From Fidelibacterota bacterium (GTDB lineage: Bacteria; Fidelibacterota; Marinisomatia; SCGC-AAA003-L08; TS1B11), in assembly GCA_004124295.1 (NCBI GenBank), contig SCKI01000012.1, forward strand, positions 1 through 64,000: a stretch of 64,000 nucleotides of DNA, given 5' to 3'. Numbering within the stretch: the stretch's first letter is position 1; every line of letters begins with the position of its first letter. The notes below the pieces were generated by a model. The model did not search any database, was not told where the DNA came from, and worked only from the letters and a program-made list of their open reading frames with translations. This document shows, one piece after another, positions 23,626 through 32,740 of this stretch. The translations under genes were made by a program, and so were the position numbers.

Positions 23626-24705
23626 ATGCTAACAGTCGATAAGCCCAGCCTGCGCCCCAGCCGGTCCGGACCGGCTCTGCCCGTCAGATTTCTCCTGGCC
23701 GGCCTGCTGCTGACAGGCTGGGGCAATGCCCAGGCGCCGCCTCCATCAGTGATCCTGGTCGTCGCCGACGGGATGGGCAGCGGCCAGCACGCCCTGGCTT
23801 ATTACTTTACGGACAATTACCCGCTGGTCCGCTTCAAGCATGTCGGTCTGATGACCACTCATCCGTTCCGTAAAGATCTCATAACAGACTCCGCTGCATC
23901 AGCCACCGCTTTGGCCACTGGGCACAAGACCCGGAACGCAGTCATCAGCCAGGACGCCAATGGCCAGCGTTTGGAAACGGCGCTGGAGGTGGCCGAAGCG
24001 CAGGGAATGGTAACCGGTATCGTCACCACCGCCTCCATCACTGATGCCACACCGGCTGCCTTTGCGACCCACCAGCCCAGCCGGAGCAATCATCGGGAGA
24101 TCGCCCGGGAGATAACGGCGGCTGGTATCGAGGTGCTGCTGGGGGGCGGCAGAAAATATTTTGGGCGGGGACTGCTGCGGGAGCTTGAGGAGCAGGGCGT
24201 TCAGGTCATCACCGATTTTTCCGGCTCGCTGGAACCCAACCGGCCCGTGCTGGGTCTCTTTGCCGCCGATGAGATGGAGACCTTGCCTGACCGGAAACCG
24301 ACCCTGTTGGACATGGTTTCTCTGGCCCTGGGGAGATTGGAGAATCATCCCAGTGGCTTCTTTCTGCTGGTCGAGGATGAAGGGGTCGATACGGAGAGCC
24401 ACCGGAACAACACCGCAGGGGTTCTGGCCGCCCTGCGTGATCTCATGGCCACCATGGACTACCTGCTGGATTACCAGGCCCAGCACCCGGACATTCTACT
24501 CATATTCCTGGGCGACCATGAGACCGGCGGCCTGATTTTCGAGCAGCGGCGCGGCCATGTAGGCAAGCTTAAGTGGACCACCGGCGGCCATACCGGCAAT
24601 TTTGTGCCCGTATTCGCCAGCGGACCCGGCAGCGAATTCTTCGATGGCATCCTCGATAATACCGACGTTGGAAAATTCCTGATCGATCATCTGCGGGACC
24701 GCTGA
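23626..24705 (+). CDS. Secreted alkaline phosphatase
   Basis: A ~359-residue exported metal-dependent phosphatase of the PhoA family. Active-site pieces visible: VVADGMG (metal Asp), TDSAASATALATGHKT (catalytic Ser), LVEDEGVDTESH, LGDHETGG and GGHTGNFVPV. Slightly shorter than typical PhoA, lacking large insertions. ATG 23626 follows AAGGACAAC; the frame upstream overlaps the previous gene. The TGA stop overlaps the ATG of a decayed downstream gene. Confidence 0.93.
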   Translation: MLTVDKPSLRPSRSGPALPVRFLLAGLLLTGWGNAQAPPPSVILVVADGMGSGQHALAYYFTDNYPLVRFKHVGLMTTHPFRKDLITDSAASATALATGHKTRNAVISQDANGQRLETALEVAEAQGMVTGIVTTASITDATPAAFATHQPSRSNHREIAREITAAGIEVLLGGGRKYFGRGLLRELEEQGVQVITDFSGSLEPNRPVLGLFAADEMETLPDRKPTLLDMVSLALGRLENHPSGFFLLVEDEGVDTESHRNNTAGVLAALRDLMATMDYLLDYQAQHPDILLIFLGDHETGGLIFEQRRGHVGKLKWTTGGHTGNFVPVFASGPGSEFFDGILDNTDVGKFLIDHLRDR

Positions 24706-24854
24706 TGCTTGAGGTCCAGTTGCCGGGCCTGGAGATATTGGGCCTGCGCAAGGCTTCCAACGGGGCGGCTGCAAATCGACGACACTGCGCACGATCATGG
24801 GCATTCCCGGCGCGGACTGCGGCATATCCTTGTGACGGGGCAGAAGTTTAGCCT
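24705..24854 (+). pseudogene. Decayed start of a HAD-like hydrolase gene
   Basis: An ATG overlaps the phosphatase stop (TGATG) and reads MLEVQLPGLEILGLRKASNG, resembling the start of small HAD hydrolases annotated as ATPase-P-like, which begin (I/L)E(I/V)xIPG.. L.LEHLVLDFNGT. The catalytic DxNGT region is missing or shifted; a frame change would restore NG and GRLQIDD-like text. The frame ends at a TAG after 49 codons. I read it as a remnant truncated before the adjacent AT-rich insertion; family assignment is tentative. Confidence 0.4.
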
Positions 24855-24974
24855 GCCCGAAATCCAGCGCTGGACCGGGGCTGGCCAGGAATTTGGTCCT
24901 GAATATCCGTTTGCTTCCCGCCCAAATGCCTCACTAAACACACAGCCATACAGCAGTTATAATCGCATAATCAA

Positions 24975-25040
24975 CTAAGATCAATTGATTGATCTTAGTA
25001 TTTAAACGCTGTAAATTAGAGTCAGTCGACTGATCTTAGG
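24975..25040. promoter_or_regulatory. Palindromic operator with second half-site
   Basis: CTAAGATCAATT/GATTGATCTTAG (24975-24998) is a nearly perfect 24-base inverted repeat. The half-site TGATCTTAG recurs at 25031-25039, joined to the palindrome CAGTCGACTG (25023-25032). The palindrome covers the -35 box and the second site abuts the ribosome binding site, a layout expected of a repressor operator. The regulator is unknown. Confidence 0.6.
24989..25017 (+). promoter_or_regulatory. Candidate promoter of the AAA/DUF4143 gene
   Basis: TTGATC (24989-24994) and TAAATT (25012-25017) with a 17-base spacer; the -35 lies within the palindrome. Confidence 0.55.
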
Positions 25041-25048
25041 AGGATTCT

Positions 25049-26479
25049 ATGCGGGAAGTGACGGATGTAGAAATTTATGATCGGCTGGCCTTTGATAACC
25101 CCTGGTGGGAAGAAAATGGCGGCGTCGATGGCGTCTATATCGATTATCCCCGGCGAACCTATTTCGATCCCTTCCAGAATTTAGTCACTCAATCCGAGGT
25201 CAATCGGGCTATTATCCTTTTCGGGCCTCGCAGGGTCGGCAAAACAGTGATGGTTTATCACACGATCCATGAACTTTTGGAGCAGGGCGTACCGGGAGAG
25301 AACATACTCTACCTTTCATTGGATACGCCTATTTATACGGGCATCAGCCTGAACACCTTCATCCAACTTTTTCAATCACGATTCAGCCACAGCCGAAAAG
25401 CGCAGCTGTACATCTTTTTTGATGAGATACAATACTTGAGAGAATGGGAGGTTCACCTGAAGTCATTGGTGGATTCATTCAAAGCCTATCGCTTTATTGC
25501 CACGGGATCTGCGGCGGCGGCCTTAAGGCTCAAAAGCACGGAGTCGGGCGCAGGGAGATTTACGGAGTTCATGCTGCCCTCACTTACATTCGCAGAGTAT
25601 CTCCGGTTTATTGAGCGAGAAGTTGAATTACTGCATCCGGCAGCTGATCGCACTTCTAGGTATTGGACAGATGATATCCAGGCGCTCAATAAGGAATTTA
25701 TCAACTACTTGAACTTTGGCGGCTTTCCGGAGGCGGTCTTTTCGCCGGCAATCCAAGCGGACAGCGCCCGTTATATCAAGAGTGATATCATCGATAAAGT
25801 GCTGCTGCGTGATCTGCCCAGCCTCTATGGCATCAGTGATATTCAGGAGTTGAACCGGCTGTTTACGACACTGGCTTACAACACCGGGGAAGAGGTCGGT
25901 TTAGAGGGACTGTCCCAATCATCCGGGGTCGCGAAGAACACCTTAAAGCGGTACATCGAGTATCTCGAAGCTGCTTTTTTGATCCGCCGAGTTCGGCGAA
26001 TTGATGGGCATGCCAAACATTTTAAACGCCTTGTTACTTTTAAGGTCTACCTGACTAACCCCAGCATGTGGGCAGCCCTGTTTGGCCCGGTGCATGACAA
26101 ACACGGGGCAATGGGGGCATTGACCGAAACGGCCATCTGGGCGCAGTGGTTTCATCAGCAGAATTTTATCACCAACCTTCACTATGCCCGGTGGCCACGA
26201 GGTGAGGTTGATATAGTAGGACTCTTTTCCTCAGGCGGCGAAAAAAATATCTTGGCGGTAGAGATCAAATGGTCGGACCGCCCGGCAACCCACTCGGGCG
26301 AGATTAAAGGGTTGGTTTCCTTCGCTCAAGCGAATCAGTTGATGCATGGTCCCCTGGTAACGACCAAAACCGTATCTGGAGACAGAACCGTTGAAGGCGT
26401 AACTGTGAGATTCCAGCCCAGCAGTATTTATTGCTACACCGTGGGAAAAAATCTTCTTGGCCGGATGGATTGGCTTTGA
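25049..26479 (+). CDS. AAA ATPase with DUF4143 C-terminal domain
   Basis: The 476-residue protein has an AAA_14-type P-loop domain (Walker A GPRRVGKT at 59-66, Walker B IFFDEIQ with D125-E126, sensor ATGSAAA), a middle winged-helix-like region and a DUF4143 C-terminus. The latter carries TETAIWAQWF, RGEVDIVG and LAVEIKWSD, the E..D..ExK order of a PD-(D/E)xK nuclease fold. Such proteins are common, patchily distributed and often mobile; roles are unknown. Strong AGGAGG before the ATG. DNA is AT-richer than neighbours and sits behind its own palindromic operator, so it looks like a self-contained acquired unit. Confidence 0.85.
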   Translation: MREVTDVEIYDRLAFDNPWWEENGGVDGVYIDYPRRTYFDPFQNLVTQSEVNRAIILFGPRRVGKTVMVYHTIHELLEQGVPGENILYLSLDTPIYTGISLNTFIQLFQSRFSHSRKAQLYIFFDEIQYLREWEVHLKSLVDSFKAYRFIATGSAAAALRLKSTESGAGRFTEFMLPSLTFAEYLRFIEREVELLHPAADRTSRYWTDDIQALNKEFINYLNFGGFPEAVFSPAIQADSARYIKSDIIDKVLLRDLPSLYGISDIQELNRLFTTLAYNTGEEVGLEGLSQSSGVAKNTLKRYIEYLEAAFLIRRVRRIDGHAKHFKRLVTFKVYLTNPSMWAALFGPVHDKHGAMGALTETAIWAQWFHQQNFITNLHYARWPRGEVDIVGLFSSGGEKNILAVEIKWSDRPATHSGEIKGLVSFAQANQLMHGPLVTTKTVSGDRTVEGVTVRFQPSSIYCYTVGKNLLGRMDWL

Positions 26480-26674
26480 TAGCCCTGTGGAGGGGGTTCG
26501 TGAATTATGCGCATAGGCCCGGCGCATGTTGGCCCATCTGTAACCTCCGCCGACCTTTTTACATCCAATCGGTGGCAGGAGGATGCTACCCTTTGCCTGT
26601 CCCGCTGAGCATGGGGTAACTTGGGGGCTGATTGGAAATGGATTTTTTTAAACCGCCCAAACAGGAGAAACTTG

Positions 26675-27001
26675 ATGGGTGATAACATGCAGAAGTTTTC
26701 CGATGACAATTTTGATGAACAGGTCATCGCTTCCCAGCAACCGGTCATGGTCGATTTCTGGGCCGAATGGTGCGGTCCCTGCCACATGATAGCCCCGGTC
26801 GTCGCAGAGATTGCCCTGGAATACAAGGACCGGGTGACGGTAGGGAAACTGAACGTGGATGAGAATCCCGGCATCGCGGCCAGGTATGGCGTCCGCTCTA
26901 TTCCCAGTATTCTTCTTTTCAAGGATGGGCAGGTAAGCCAGCAGATTGTTGGCGCTGTCCCCAAACTGCACTTGACCGAAATGCTCGATCAGGCGCTTTA
27001 A
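26675..27001 (+). CDS. trxA: Thioredoxin
   Basis: A 108-residue cytosolic thiol-disulfide oxidoreductase with active site WAEWCGPC at ~28-35, the cis-proline loop RSIPSILLF and usual length. ATG 26675 follows ACAGGAGAAA; longer frames to 26621 lack a ribosome site. 18 bases before trxB, its reductase. Confidence 0.97.
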   Translation: MGDNMQKFSDDNFDEQVIASQQPVMVDFWAEWCGPCHMIAPVVAEIALEYKDRVTVGKLNVDENPGIAARYGVRSIPSILLFKDGQVSQQIVGAVPKLHLTEMLDQAL

Positions 27002-27019
27002 CCATTATCAGATGAAAAT

Positions 27020-27955
27020 ATGTCTGTGCCTCGAAAGGTAGTGATTATCGGCTCCGGCCCGGCCGGCCTGACAGCGGCCATCTATGCGGCCCGGGCTAAC
27101 CTTGAACCGTTGGTTTACGAGGGCTCCCAGCCTGGCGGGCAACTGACCATCACGACGGACGTGGAAAACTATCCCGGCTTCCCGGATGGGGTTCTGGGGC
27201 CGGAAATGATGCAGTTGTTCCGGGCCCAGGCCCAGCGCTTCGGCGCCGAGACCATGTTCCGCCACGTAACCAAGGTCGATTTTTCGGAAAGGCCGTTCAA
27301 AATCTGGGACGGCGATGAACTCACGCTCGCGGAGACCGTGATTATCAGCACCGGCGCCAGTGCCCGGCTTCTGGGCCTGGAAAACGAGATGGCCCTGATG
27401 GGCCACGGCGTGTCGGCCTGTGCCACCTGTGACGGCTTCTTCTTCAAGGACCAGCACGTCTTGGTGGTTGGCGGCGGCGATTCGGCCATGGAGGAGGCCA
27501 ATTTCCTGACCCGTTTCGCCTCCCAGGTCACCCTCGTCCATCGCCGGGACTCCCTGCGGGCTTCCAAGATCATGCAGCAGCGCATCGCCGACAATCCCAA
27601 AATCGATGTGCGCTGGAACTCGGCTATCACCCGCATGCTGGGTGATCCCGCCAACGGCGGACTGACCGGCGTTATCCTGAAAGATACCCAGACCGGCGCC
27701 AGTGAGGAATTTCCGGTGGGGGGTGTTTTCATCGCCATTGGCCACAAGCCCAACACCGACCTGTTCGTCGATCAGCTGCCCCTGGACAAGCGGGGCTACC
27801 TGATAACCGAGGGCAAATCATCGCGCACAGCCGTGCCCGGGGTGTTTGCCTGCGGCGATGTCCAGGACGCGGTCTACCGGCAGGCGGTGACTGCCGCCGG
27901 GTCGGGCTGTACAGCCGCCCTTGACGCCGAGCGATTTCTGGAGAATCTGGCCTAA
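27020..27955 (+). CDS. trxB: Thioredoxin reductase
   Basis: A 311-residue FAD/NADPH flavoenzyme reducing thioredoxin. N-terminal FAD motif [14 protein letters not shown], redox pair in [14 protein letters not shown]-binding [12 protein letters not shown] and C-terminal FAD motif [10 protein letters not shown] are all in place. Directly downstream of trxA; a matching pair in one transcript. Confidence 0.97.
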   Translation: MSVPRKVVIIGSGPAGLTAAIYAARANLEPLVYEGSQPGGQLTITTDVENYPGFPDGVLGPEMMQLFRAQAQRFGAETMFRHVTKVDFSERPFKIWDGDELTLAETVIISTGASARLLGLENEMALMGHGVSACATCDGFFFKDQHVLVVGGGDSAMEEANFLTRFASQVTLVHRRDSLRASKIMQQRIADNPKIDVRWNSAITRMLGDPANGGLTGVILKDTQTGASEEFPVGGVFIAIGHKPNTDLFVDQLPLDKRGYLITEGKSSRTAVPGVFACGDVQDAVYRQAVTAAGSGCTAALDAERFLENLA

Positions 27956-28062
27956 AGCCGCTACCTTTTCTGCGAGGCGCGACGTCCAAACGCCGTGCTG
28001 ACACGACACCACAACCGCGCTGCCCGTGCCGCAAACCGCCATGCTGAAGGAGCAGAACGCCC

Positions 28063-28785
28063 ATGAGCGATCTGCCCCGCATCGACGTCCTGCTGACGGG
28101 CCGTCCGCCGGCCAGTATTGCGGACCGGTCCAGTTTCGAGCATTGGTTCCAGGACCAGGCCGGGGCTGCCGCCCGCTACCGCCCCATCGATTTGACCGCT
28201 GGAGAGGCCCTCCCGGACAGAGCCGAATCGGACGGCTGGATTATCTCCGGTTCGCCGCAGTCGGTGTACGCTGACTTGCCCTGGCTGAAGCCTGCCCGGA
28301 TCGGCCTGGCTGCTGCGGTGGCGGCGGGTCATCCCCTGCTGGGGGTCTGTTTCGGCCATCAGCTCCTCGCGGTGGCGCTGGGGGGCCGGGTGGCCCCCAA
28401 TCCGGCCGGCTGGGAAATCGGCCAGATAAGCATCACCCTGACGGAGGCCGGCCGCCAGGCCGCCATTTTCCAGGGGTTCGACTCCCCCTTCAGCGCCTAC
28501 TCCACCCACGGAGATGCGGTCCTGGAACTGCCTGCAGGGTGCGAACTGCTGGCCCGGAACGACCGGGGTGTGCAGTCCTTCCGGGCGGGCGCCCACGCTT
28601 ACGGGGTCCAGTTCCACCCCGAATTCACGACCCGGATCGCCCGGGAATACGTCAACATACGCAAACAACATGCCGTTGGTGAGATTGTCTGGCCCGATGA
28701 GGCCGGAGCCCTCACCAGCCGCGTATTAACCCAATTTATTATTAATGAAATCGGAGGTGCCCAGAATGGCCCAACCGCTTTTTGA
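28063..28785 (+). CDS. Class I glutamine amidotransferase, GMP-synthase-like
   Basis: 240 residues, one GATase1 domain: nucleophile in GVCFGHQLLA (~97-106) and the His-Glu pair in VQFHPEFT. Oxyanion-loop text IISGSPQSVY is present. These stand-alone amidotransferases hydrolyse glutamine or gamma-glutamyl compounds; the partner synthase is unknown. The last 20 bases overlap the ABC ATPase gene. Confidence 0.85.
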   Translation: MSDLPRIDVLLTGRPPASIADRSSFEHWFQDQAGAAARYRPIDLTAGEALPDRAESDGWIISGSPQSVYADLPWLKPARIGLAAAVAAGHPLLGVCFGHQLLAVALGGRVAPNPAGWEIGQISITLTEAGRQAAIFQGFDSPFSAYSTHGDAVLELPAGCELLARNDRGVQSFRAGAHAYGVQFHPEFTTRIAREYVNIRKQHAVGEIVWPDEAGALTSRVLTQFIINEIGGAQNGPTAF

Positions 28786-29545
28786 GATCCGCAACCTGAC
28801 CTACTCGAGAAATAAACGGAAAGTGCTTTCAGTATCCAATTTTGAAATTCACCGGGGGATTATTTATGCCCTTGCCGGGCAGCCCGGATCCGGCAAAACC
28901 GCCTTTCTTGACATCATCGCCGGCGTCCGCAAGATGGACAGCGGCACCCTGACCTATGAGGGGGAGGAGTTGACCTCCTCGGAGATCAAGCGGAAGTACC
29001 GGGAGGAAGTCTTCTACCTGCCCCAGGAGGTGAAAAGGGGCCGGGGCGAGGTAAAGAAGTACATGCTGCGCAATATCCGCACCACCTCCTGGTCCAATGA
29101 GACAGGGGAGCAGCGCCTCGACCGTATCGTCAAACAGATGAACCTCGCCGAAAGACTGACCCGCAATATCAAAACCCTCTCTCCCGGCGAACGGCGTTGG
29201 GTGGACCTGGCCATCGCCCTGGCCAGTGATACCCGGGTCCTGATCGTGGACGAACTGGAGCAGCATTTGGGCTATGACGACCTGGAGCTGGTCAAGCGCA
29301 TGATACAGCGCAAAGGTAGCAACGAGGGGACCACCATCATTATCAGTACCCTCACGCCCATGACCATCCGGCGCATGACGGGTGTTTCGGTTACACTGGA
29401 CAAGGGCCGCATCGCCATGATCCGCTCTATCCGCGAAGGGACCAAGCCACGGCGCAGTGATGGCCGGGGCCGGGGCAATGGGAGACGCCGGGGCGGACGG
29501 GGCCGGGGATCGCGTGCGCCCGAATCGGCCAACGGGAAAGATTAA
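28766..29545 (+). CDS. ABC-type ATPase with RG-rich C-terminal tail
   Basis: 259 residues. The ATPase domain has Walker A GQPGSGKT, Q-loop YLPQE, signature LSPGERRWVDLA, Walker B VLIVDELE and an H-loop-position Ser/Thr rather than His (ISTLTP). No permease gene is adjacent. After ~residue 228 the tail consists of RGRG, RRRGG and RGRGS repeats, like RNA-binding RGG segments rather than transport components. ATG 28766 follows TCGGAGGTG inside the previous gene. It could be a soluble ATPase acting on RNA or ribosomes, or half of a transporter; uncertain. Confidence 0.8.
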   Translation: MAQPLFEIRNLTYSRNKRKVLSVSNFEIHRGIIYALAGQPGSGKTAFLDIIAGVRKMDSGTLTYEGEELTSSEIKRKYREEVFYLPQEVKRGRGEVKKYMLRNIRTTSWSNETGEQRLDRIVKQMNLAERLTRNIKTLSPGERRWVDLAIALASDTRVLIVDELEQHLGYDDLELVKRMIQRKGSNEGTTIIISTLTPMTIRRMTGVSVTLDKGRIAMIRSIREGTKPRRSDGRGRGNGRRRGGRGRGSRAPESANGKD

Positions 29546-30511
29546 TTGCCCCCGGAGACGCCGCTGCAGGTCTACTGGAGTCCCGACTTTCTTGAGCACC
29601 GGGTCAGCCCGGGCCATCCCGAATCGGCGGCCCGGCTGGAAGCCATTATCGCCGGGTTACGGGCGGCAGGACTCTGGGACCAGGTGCCGAGAATCGACGC
29701 CCCTGCGGTAGCGCTGGAGCGCCTGCAGCTGATCCATCCGGCAGGCTATGTGGCCCGCCTGCAGGCAGCCATCGACCGGGGCGCCAGAGTTGTCGATTCC
29801 GCCGACACGGAGGTTTCGGCCGGTTCCTTCCAGGCCGCCCTGAAGATGGCTGGCGCCGGCATGCAGGCGGTGGACGATGTCTTGGGAGGGAAGACAACGG
29901 CCGGATTCGTTTTGGGCCGGCCCCCGGGGCATCACGCCCTGCCCGACCTGGCCATGGGCTTCTGCCTGCTGGCCAACCTGGCCCTTGCCGCCCGCCATGC
30001 CCAGACGGCCCACGGGCTGGAACGCATCGCCGTCATCGACTGGGACGTGCACCACGGAAACGGCACCCAGGCGGCATTCTACAACAGCGCGGCGGTGCAG
30101 TTCATCAGCCTGCATGAATATCCCCTCTATCCGGGCACCGGGGCAGCCGATGAATCCGGCAGCGGCGCCGGGCTCGGTTTCACCTGCAACATACCTCTTG
30201 CCGCCGGCGCCGGTGACGAGCGCTACCTGCAGCTGCTGGAGGGACCGGTCACCGATATCCTGACCGGCTACCGGCCTGACATGATTTTTATCTCCGCCGG
30301 TTTCGACGCCCATGCTGCCGATCCCCTGGGACACATGCAGATTTCCAGCGCCGGCTTCGCAGCCATGACCCGGCAGATCAAGCAGCTGGCGGGGGAACTT
30401 TGCCATGGGCGCATCGTCTCTTTTCTTGAAGGTGGCTACAACCTCGATGCCTTGGCCGAATCGGTCGTTGCGCATGTGGCAGAGCTGGCGCATCGTGCGA
30501 ATACCGCCTAA
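29546..30511 (+). CDS. Histone-deacetylase-family amidohydrolase
   Basis: The 321-residue protein is a zinc deacetylase of the AcuC/acetylpolyamine amidohydrolase group. Charge-relay histidines in RPPGHHA, zinc ligands in DWDVHHGNG and SAGFDAHAADPLG, and the transition-state Tyr in EGGYN are present. It removes acetyl groups from polyamines or protein lysines; substrate not known. TTG start directly after the ABC stop codon (TAATTG) indicates tight coupling. Confidence 0.9.
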   Translation: MPPETPLQVYWSPDFLEHRVSPGHPESAARLEAIIAGLRAAGLWDQVPRIDAPAVALERLQLIHPAGYVARLQAAIDRGARVVDSADTEVSAGSFQAALKMAGAGMQAVDDVLGGKTTAGFVLGRPPGHHALPDLAMGFCLLANLALAARHAQTAHGLERIAVIDWDVHHGNGTQAAFYNSAAVQFISLHEYPLYPGTGAADESGSGAGLGFTCNIPLAAGAGDERYLQLLEGPVTDILTGYRPDMIFISAGFDAHAADPLGHMQISSAGFAAMTRQIKQLAGELCHGRIVSFLEGGYNLDALAESVVAHVAELAHRANTA

Positions 30512-30546
30512 ATTGGAACATGCCGTATAACAAAGGATGACTAACT

Positions 30547-31188
30547 ATGAAACGGTTGTATAGGTCACGGGATAATCGCATCATCGGCGGCGTGTGCGGC
30601 GGCCTCGGCGATTATTTTGATGTCGATCCTGTGATGGTGCGGCTGATCTGGATCATTTTGATCCTGTTCGGCGGTATCGGCCTCATGCTCTACCTGGTGG
30701 GCTGGTTTATCATTCCCGGGGCTGACCCGGATGCCAAGCCCAAGCGCAAAACCAAGGCAGCCGGCGAGCCCAGTGGAAAGGGGCGCTTCTGGTGGGGCCT
30801 GGCGCTGGTGATGCTGGGGGTCTACCTGTGGGGCAGCAGTCAATACACCATTTACTGGCCCACGATCCCGGGCAGCGACATTTACTCCCGGGACATCGTG
30901 CCCTTTGTGCTGATGCTGGTGGGCATCTATGTGCTTTACACCTTTGGGCGCCCCACGGCCGGCCACGGCCACCCCAGCCACGCTATCTACCGCAGCCGGA
31001 GCGACCGCAAAATCGGCGGCGTCTGCGGCGGGCTGGCCGAGTATTTTAAGGTCGATCCCACCGTCATTCGCGTGCTGTGGGTCGCCGGCGTATTCTTCTA
31101 CGGCGCGACCGTGCTTATCTACCTGATATTGCTGGTAGCGCTGCCCGAAAAGCCCCTTGAAGCCGATCCGGAGCCGTCCGAAGTTTGA
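30547..31188 (+). CDS. Membrane protein with two PspC domains
   Basis: 213 residues. PspC domain one (1-~60) begins KRLYRSRDNRIIGGVCGGLG and domain two (~148-205) begins AIYRSRSDRKIGGVCGGLA; each ends with a membrane helix pair. Between them is a ~75-residue linker with two more helices. Single PspC proteins sense or mediate membrane stress. Tandem copies at both ends suggest internal duplication. AAAGGA lies before the ATG. gpmI starts 5 bases after the stop. Confidence 0.88.
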   Translation: MKRLYRSRDNRIIGGVCGGLGDYFDVDPVMVRLIWIILILFGGIGLMLYLVGWFIIPGADPDAKPKRKTKAAGEPSGKGRFWWGLALVMLGVYLWGSSQYTIYWPTIPGSDIYSRDIVPFVLMLVGIYVLYTFGRPTAGHGHPSHAIYRSRSDRKIGGVCGGLAEYFKVDPTVIRVLWVAGVFFYGATVLIYLILLVALPEKPLEADPEPSEV

Positions 31189-31192
31189 CCTG

Positions 31193-32722
31193 ATGCGAAA
31201 ATTTGTGCTGGTCATCCTGGACGGATTCGGCCTCCGGGATGCCCCGGAAGGCAACGCCTATCTCCTCGCCGAAACACCCACCCTGGACCGGCTCCTGCAA
31301 CCGCCGGCCATGATTCCCCTGCAGACCTCCGGAGCCGCCGTCGGCCTGCCCCCGGGGGTGATGGGTAATTCCGAAGTGGGCCACATGAATATGGGCGCCG
31401 GGCGGGTCGTGCCCCAGGGTCTGGTGCGCATCAACGCCGCCATCGGGGACGGCTCCCTCGCCCGGCACCCCGATCTACAGGGTCTCCTGCAGCGGACTGT
31501 GAGCAGCGGCGGGACCCTTCATCTTCTGGGCCTGTGCAGCGACGGCGGGGTCCACAGCCATCTCGAGCATCTTGAAGCGACCCTCAGTCTGGCCCGGCAG
31601 GCCGGTGTCAAACGGCTGGCCTACCACGCCATCATGGATGGCCGGGATACCAGCCCCAGAGCCGGACAGGGCTATCTGCGGCAGGTTGCCGGCTGGATGG
31701 AACAGATCGGCCTGGGCCGGATTGCCACCGTCAGCGGGCGCTATTATGCCATGGATCGTGACCGGCGCTGGGACCGGGTTGAGCGGGCCTACCGCATGCT
31801 GGTGCACGGCGAAGGGGCCCGCTATGACGATCCCCAGGCGGTGCTGGAAGAGGCCTACGGTCAGGGCACGGGGGACGAGTTCATTCTTCCGGCGGTCGTG
31901 GATCCCGGCTTGACCCTGCGCCCGGGCGACGCCTTGCTGGCCCTCAATTTCCGGGCCGACCGCATGCGGCAGCTGCTGCGGGCCCTGACCGATCCGCGCT
32001 TTGCCCCCTTCAAAACCGATCTGCTGGGGCTGGACGTCGTCACCATGACGTCCTACGAGCGGGCCTTTGACTTCCCGGTGCTGTTTCCGGCCCCGCAGCT
32101 GGACAACATCCTGCCCGAGCTCCTGGCCCGGGCCGGCTACCGGCAGATACGTATCGCCGAAACCGAAAAGTATGCCCACGTCACCTATTTCTTTAACGGC
32201 GGCCGGGAGGAGCCGGTGGCAGGGGAGGACCGCCATCTGGTGCCCTCTCCCAAGGTGGCCACTTACGACCTGCAGCCTGAGATGAGCGCTGCGGAGGTGA
32301 CCGGCCACGCCTGCGCGGTGATGGAGCAGGGGACCCATGAGGCGCTGATCATGAACCTGGCAAATCTTGACATGGTGGGGCATACCGGCGACCTGCAGGC
32401 CGGCCTGCGCGCGATGGCCACGGTGGATGCCTGCGTCGGCCGCTTGCTGGCCGCGGCGGAGGCCGGTGGCTATGCCTTTTTCCTCACCGCCGATCACGGC
32501 AACATCGAGATGATGATTGATCCCGACACGGGCCGGCCCCATACCGCCCACACCACCCTGGATGTGCCCTTTGTGATGCTGACGCCGGAGGGCGACCGCG
32601 GTCTGCAAGGGTCCGGCCGCCTGGCGGATATCGCGCCCACTATCCTCGATTACCTTGGCCTGGATATACCGCCGGAGATGAATGGCCGGAGCCGTCTGGT
32701 GGCGCTTCATGCTGCCGATTAG
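31193..32722 (+). CDS. gpmI: Phosphoglycerate mutase, 2,3-BPG-independent
   Basis: About 509 residues, manganese-dependent iPGM converting 3- to 2-phosphoglycerate in glycolysis/gluconeogenesis. Catalytic Ser in MGNSEVGHMN, metal sites VILDGFG, DGRDTSPRAG, NLANLDMVGHTG and FLTADHGNIE. ATG 31193 lies 5 bases after the PspC stop. Confidence 0.96.
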   Translation: MRKFVLVILDGFGLRDAPEGNAYLLAETPTLDRLLQPPAMIPLQTSGAAVGLPPGVMGNSEVGHMNMGAGRVVPQGLVRINAAIGDGSLARHPDLQGLLQRTVSSGGTLHLLGLCSDGGVHSHLEHLEATLSLARQAGVKRLAYHAIMDGRDTSPRAGQGYLRQVAGWMEQIGLGRIATVSGRYYAMDRDRRWDRVERAYRMLVHGEGARYDDPQAVLEEAYGQGTGDEFILPAVVDPGLTLRPGDALLALNFRADRMRQLLRALTDPRFAPFKTDLLGLDVVTMTSYERAFDFPVLFPAPQLDNILPELLARAGYRQIRIAETEKYAHVTYFFNGGREEPVAGEDRHLVPSPKVATYDLQPEMSAAEVTGHACAVMEQGTHEALIMNLANLDMVGHTGDLQAGLRAMATVDACVGRLLAAAEAGGYAFFLTADHGNIEMMIDPDTGRPHTAHTTLDVPFVMLTPEGDRGLQGSGRLADIAPTILDYLGLDIPPEMNGRSRLVALHAAD

Positions 32723-32740
32723 CCCTTTCATGCCCCTGGC

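Larger units (their letters stand above)
24855..25048. other. Non-coding junction into AT-rich segment
   Basis: GC-rich until ~24910, then abruptly AT-richer. No gene seen. Contains the palindrome and promoter listed separately. Confidence 0.6.

Noticed and set aside
24709-24978. 89-codon frame after alkaline phosphatase
   Set aside because: Spans a composition break, has no domain, and is better explained as a decayed gene plus junction.
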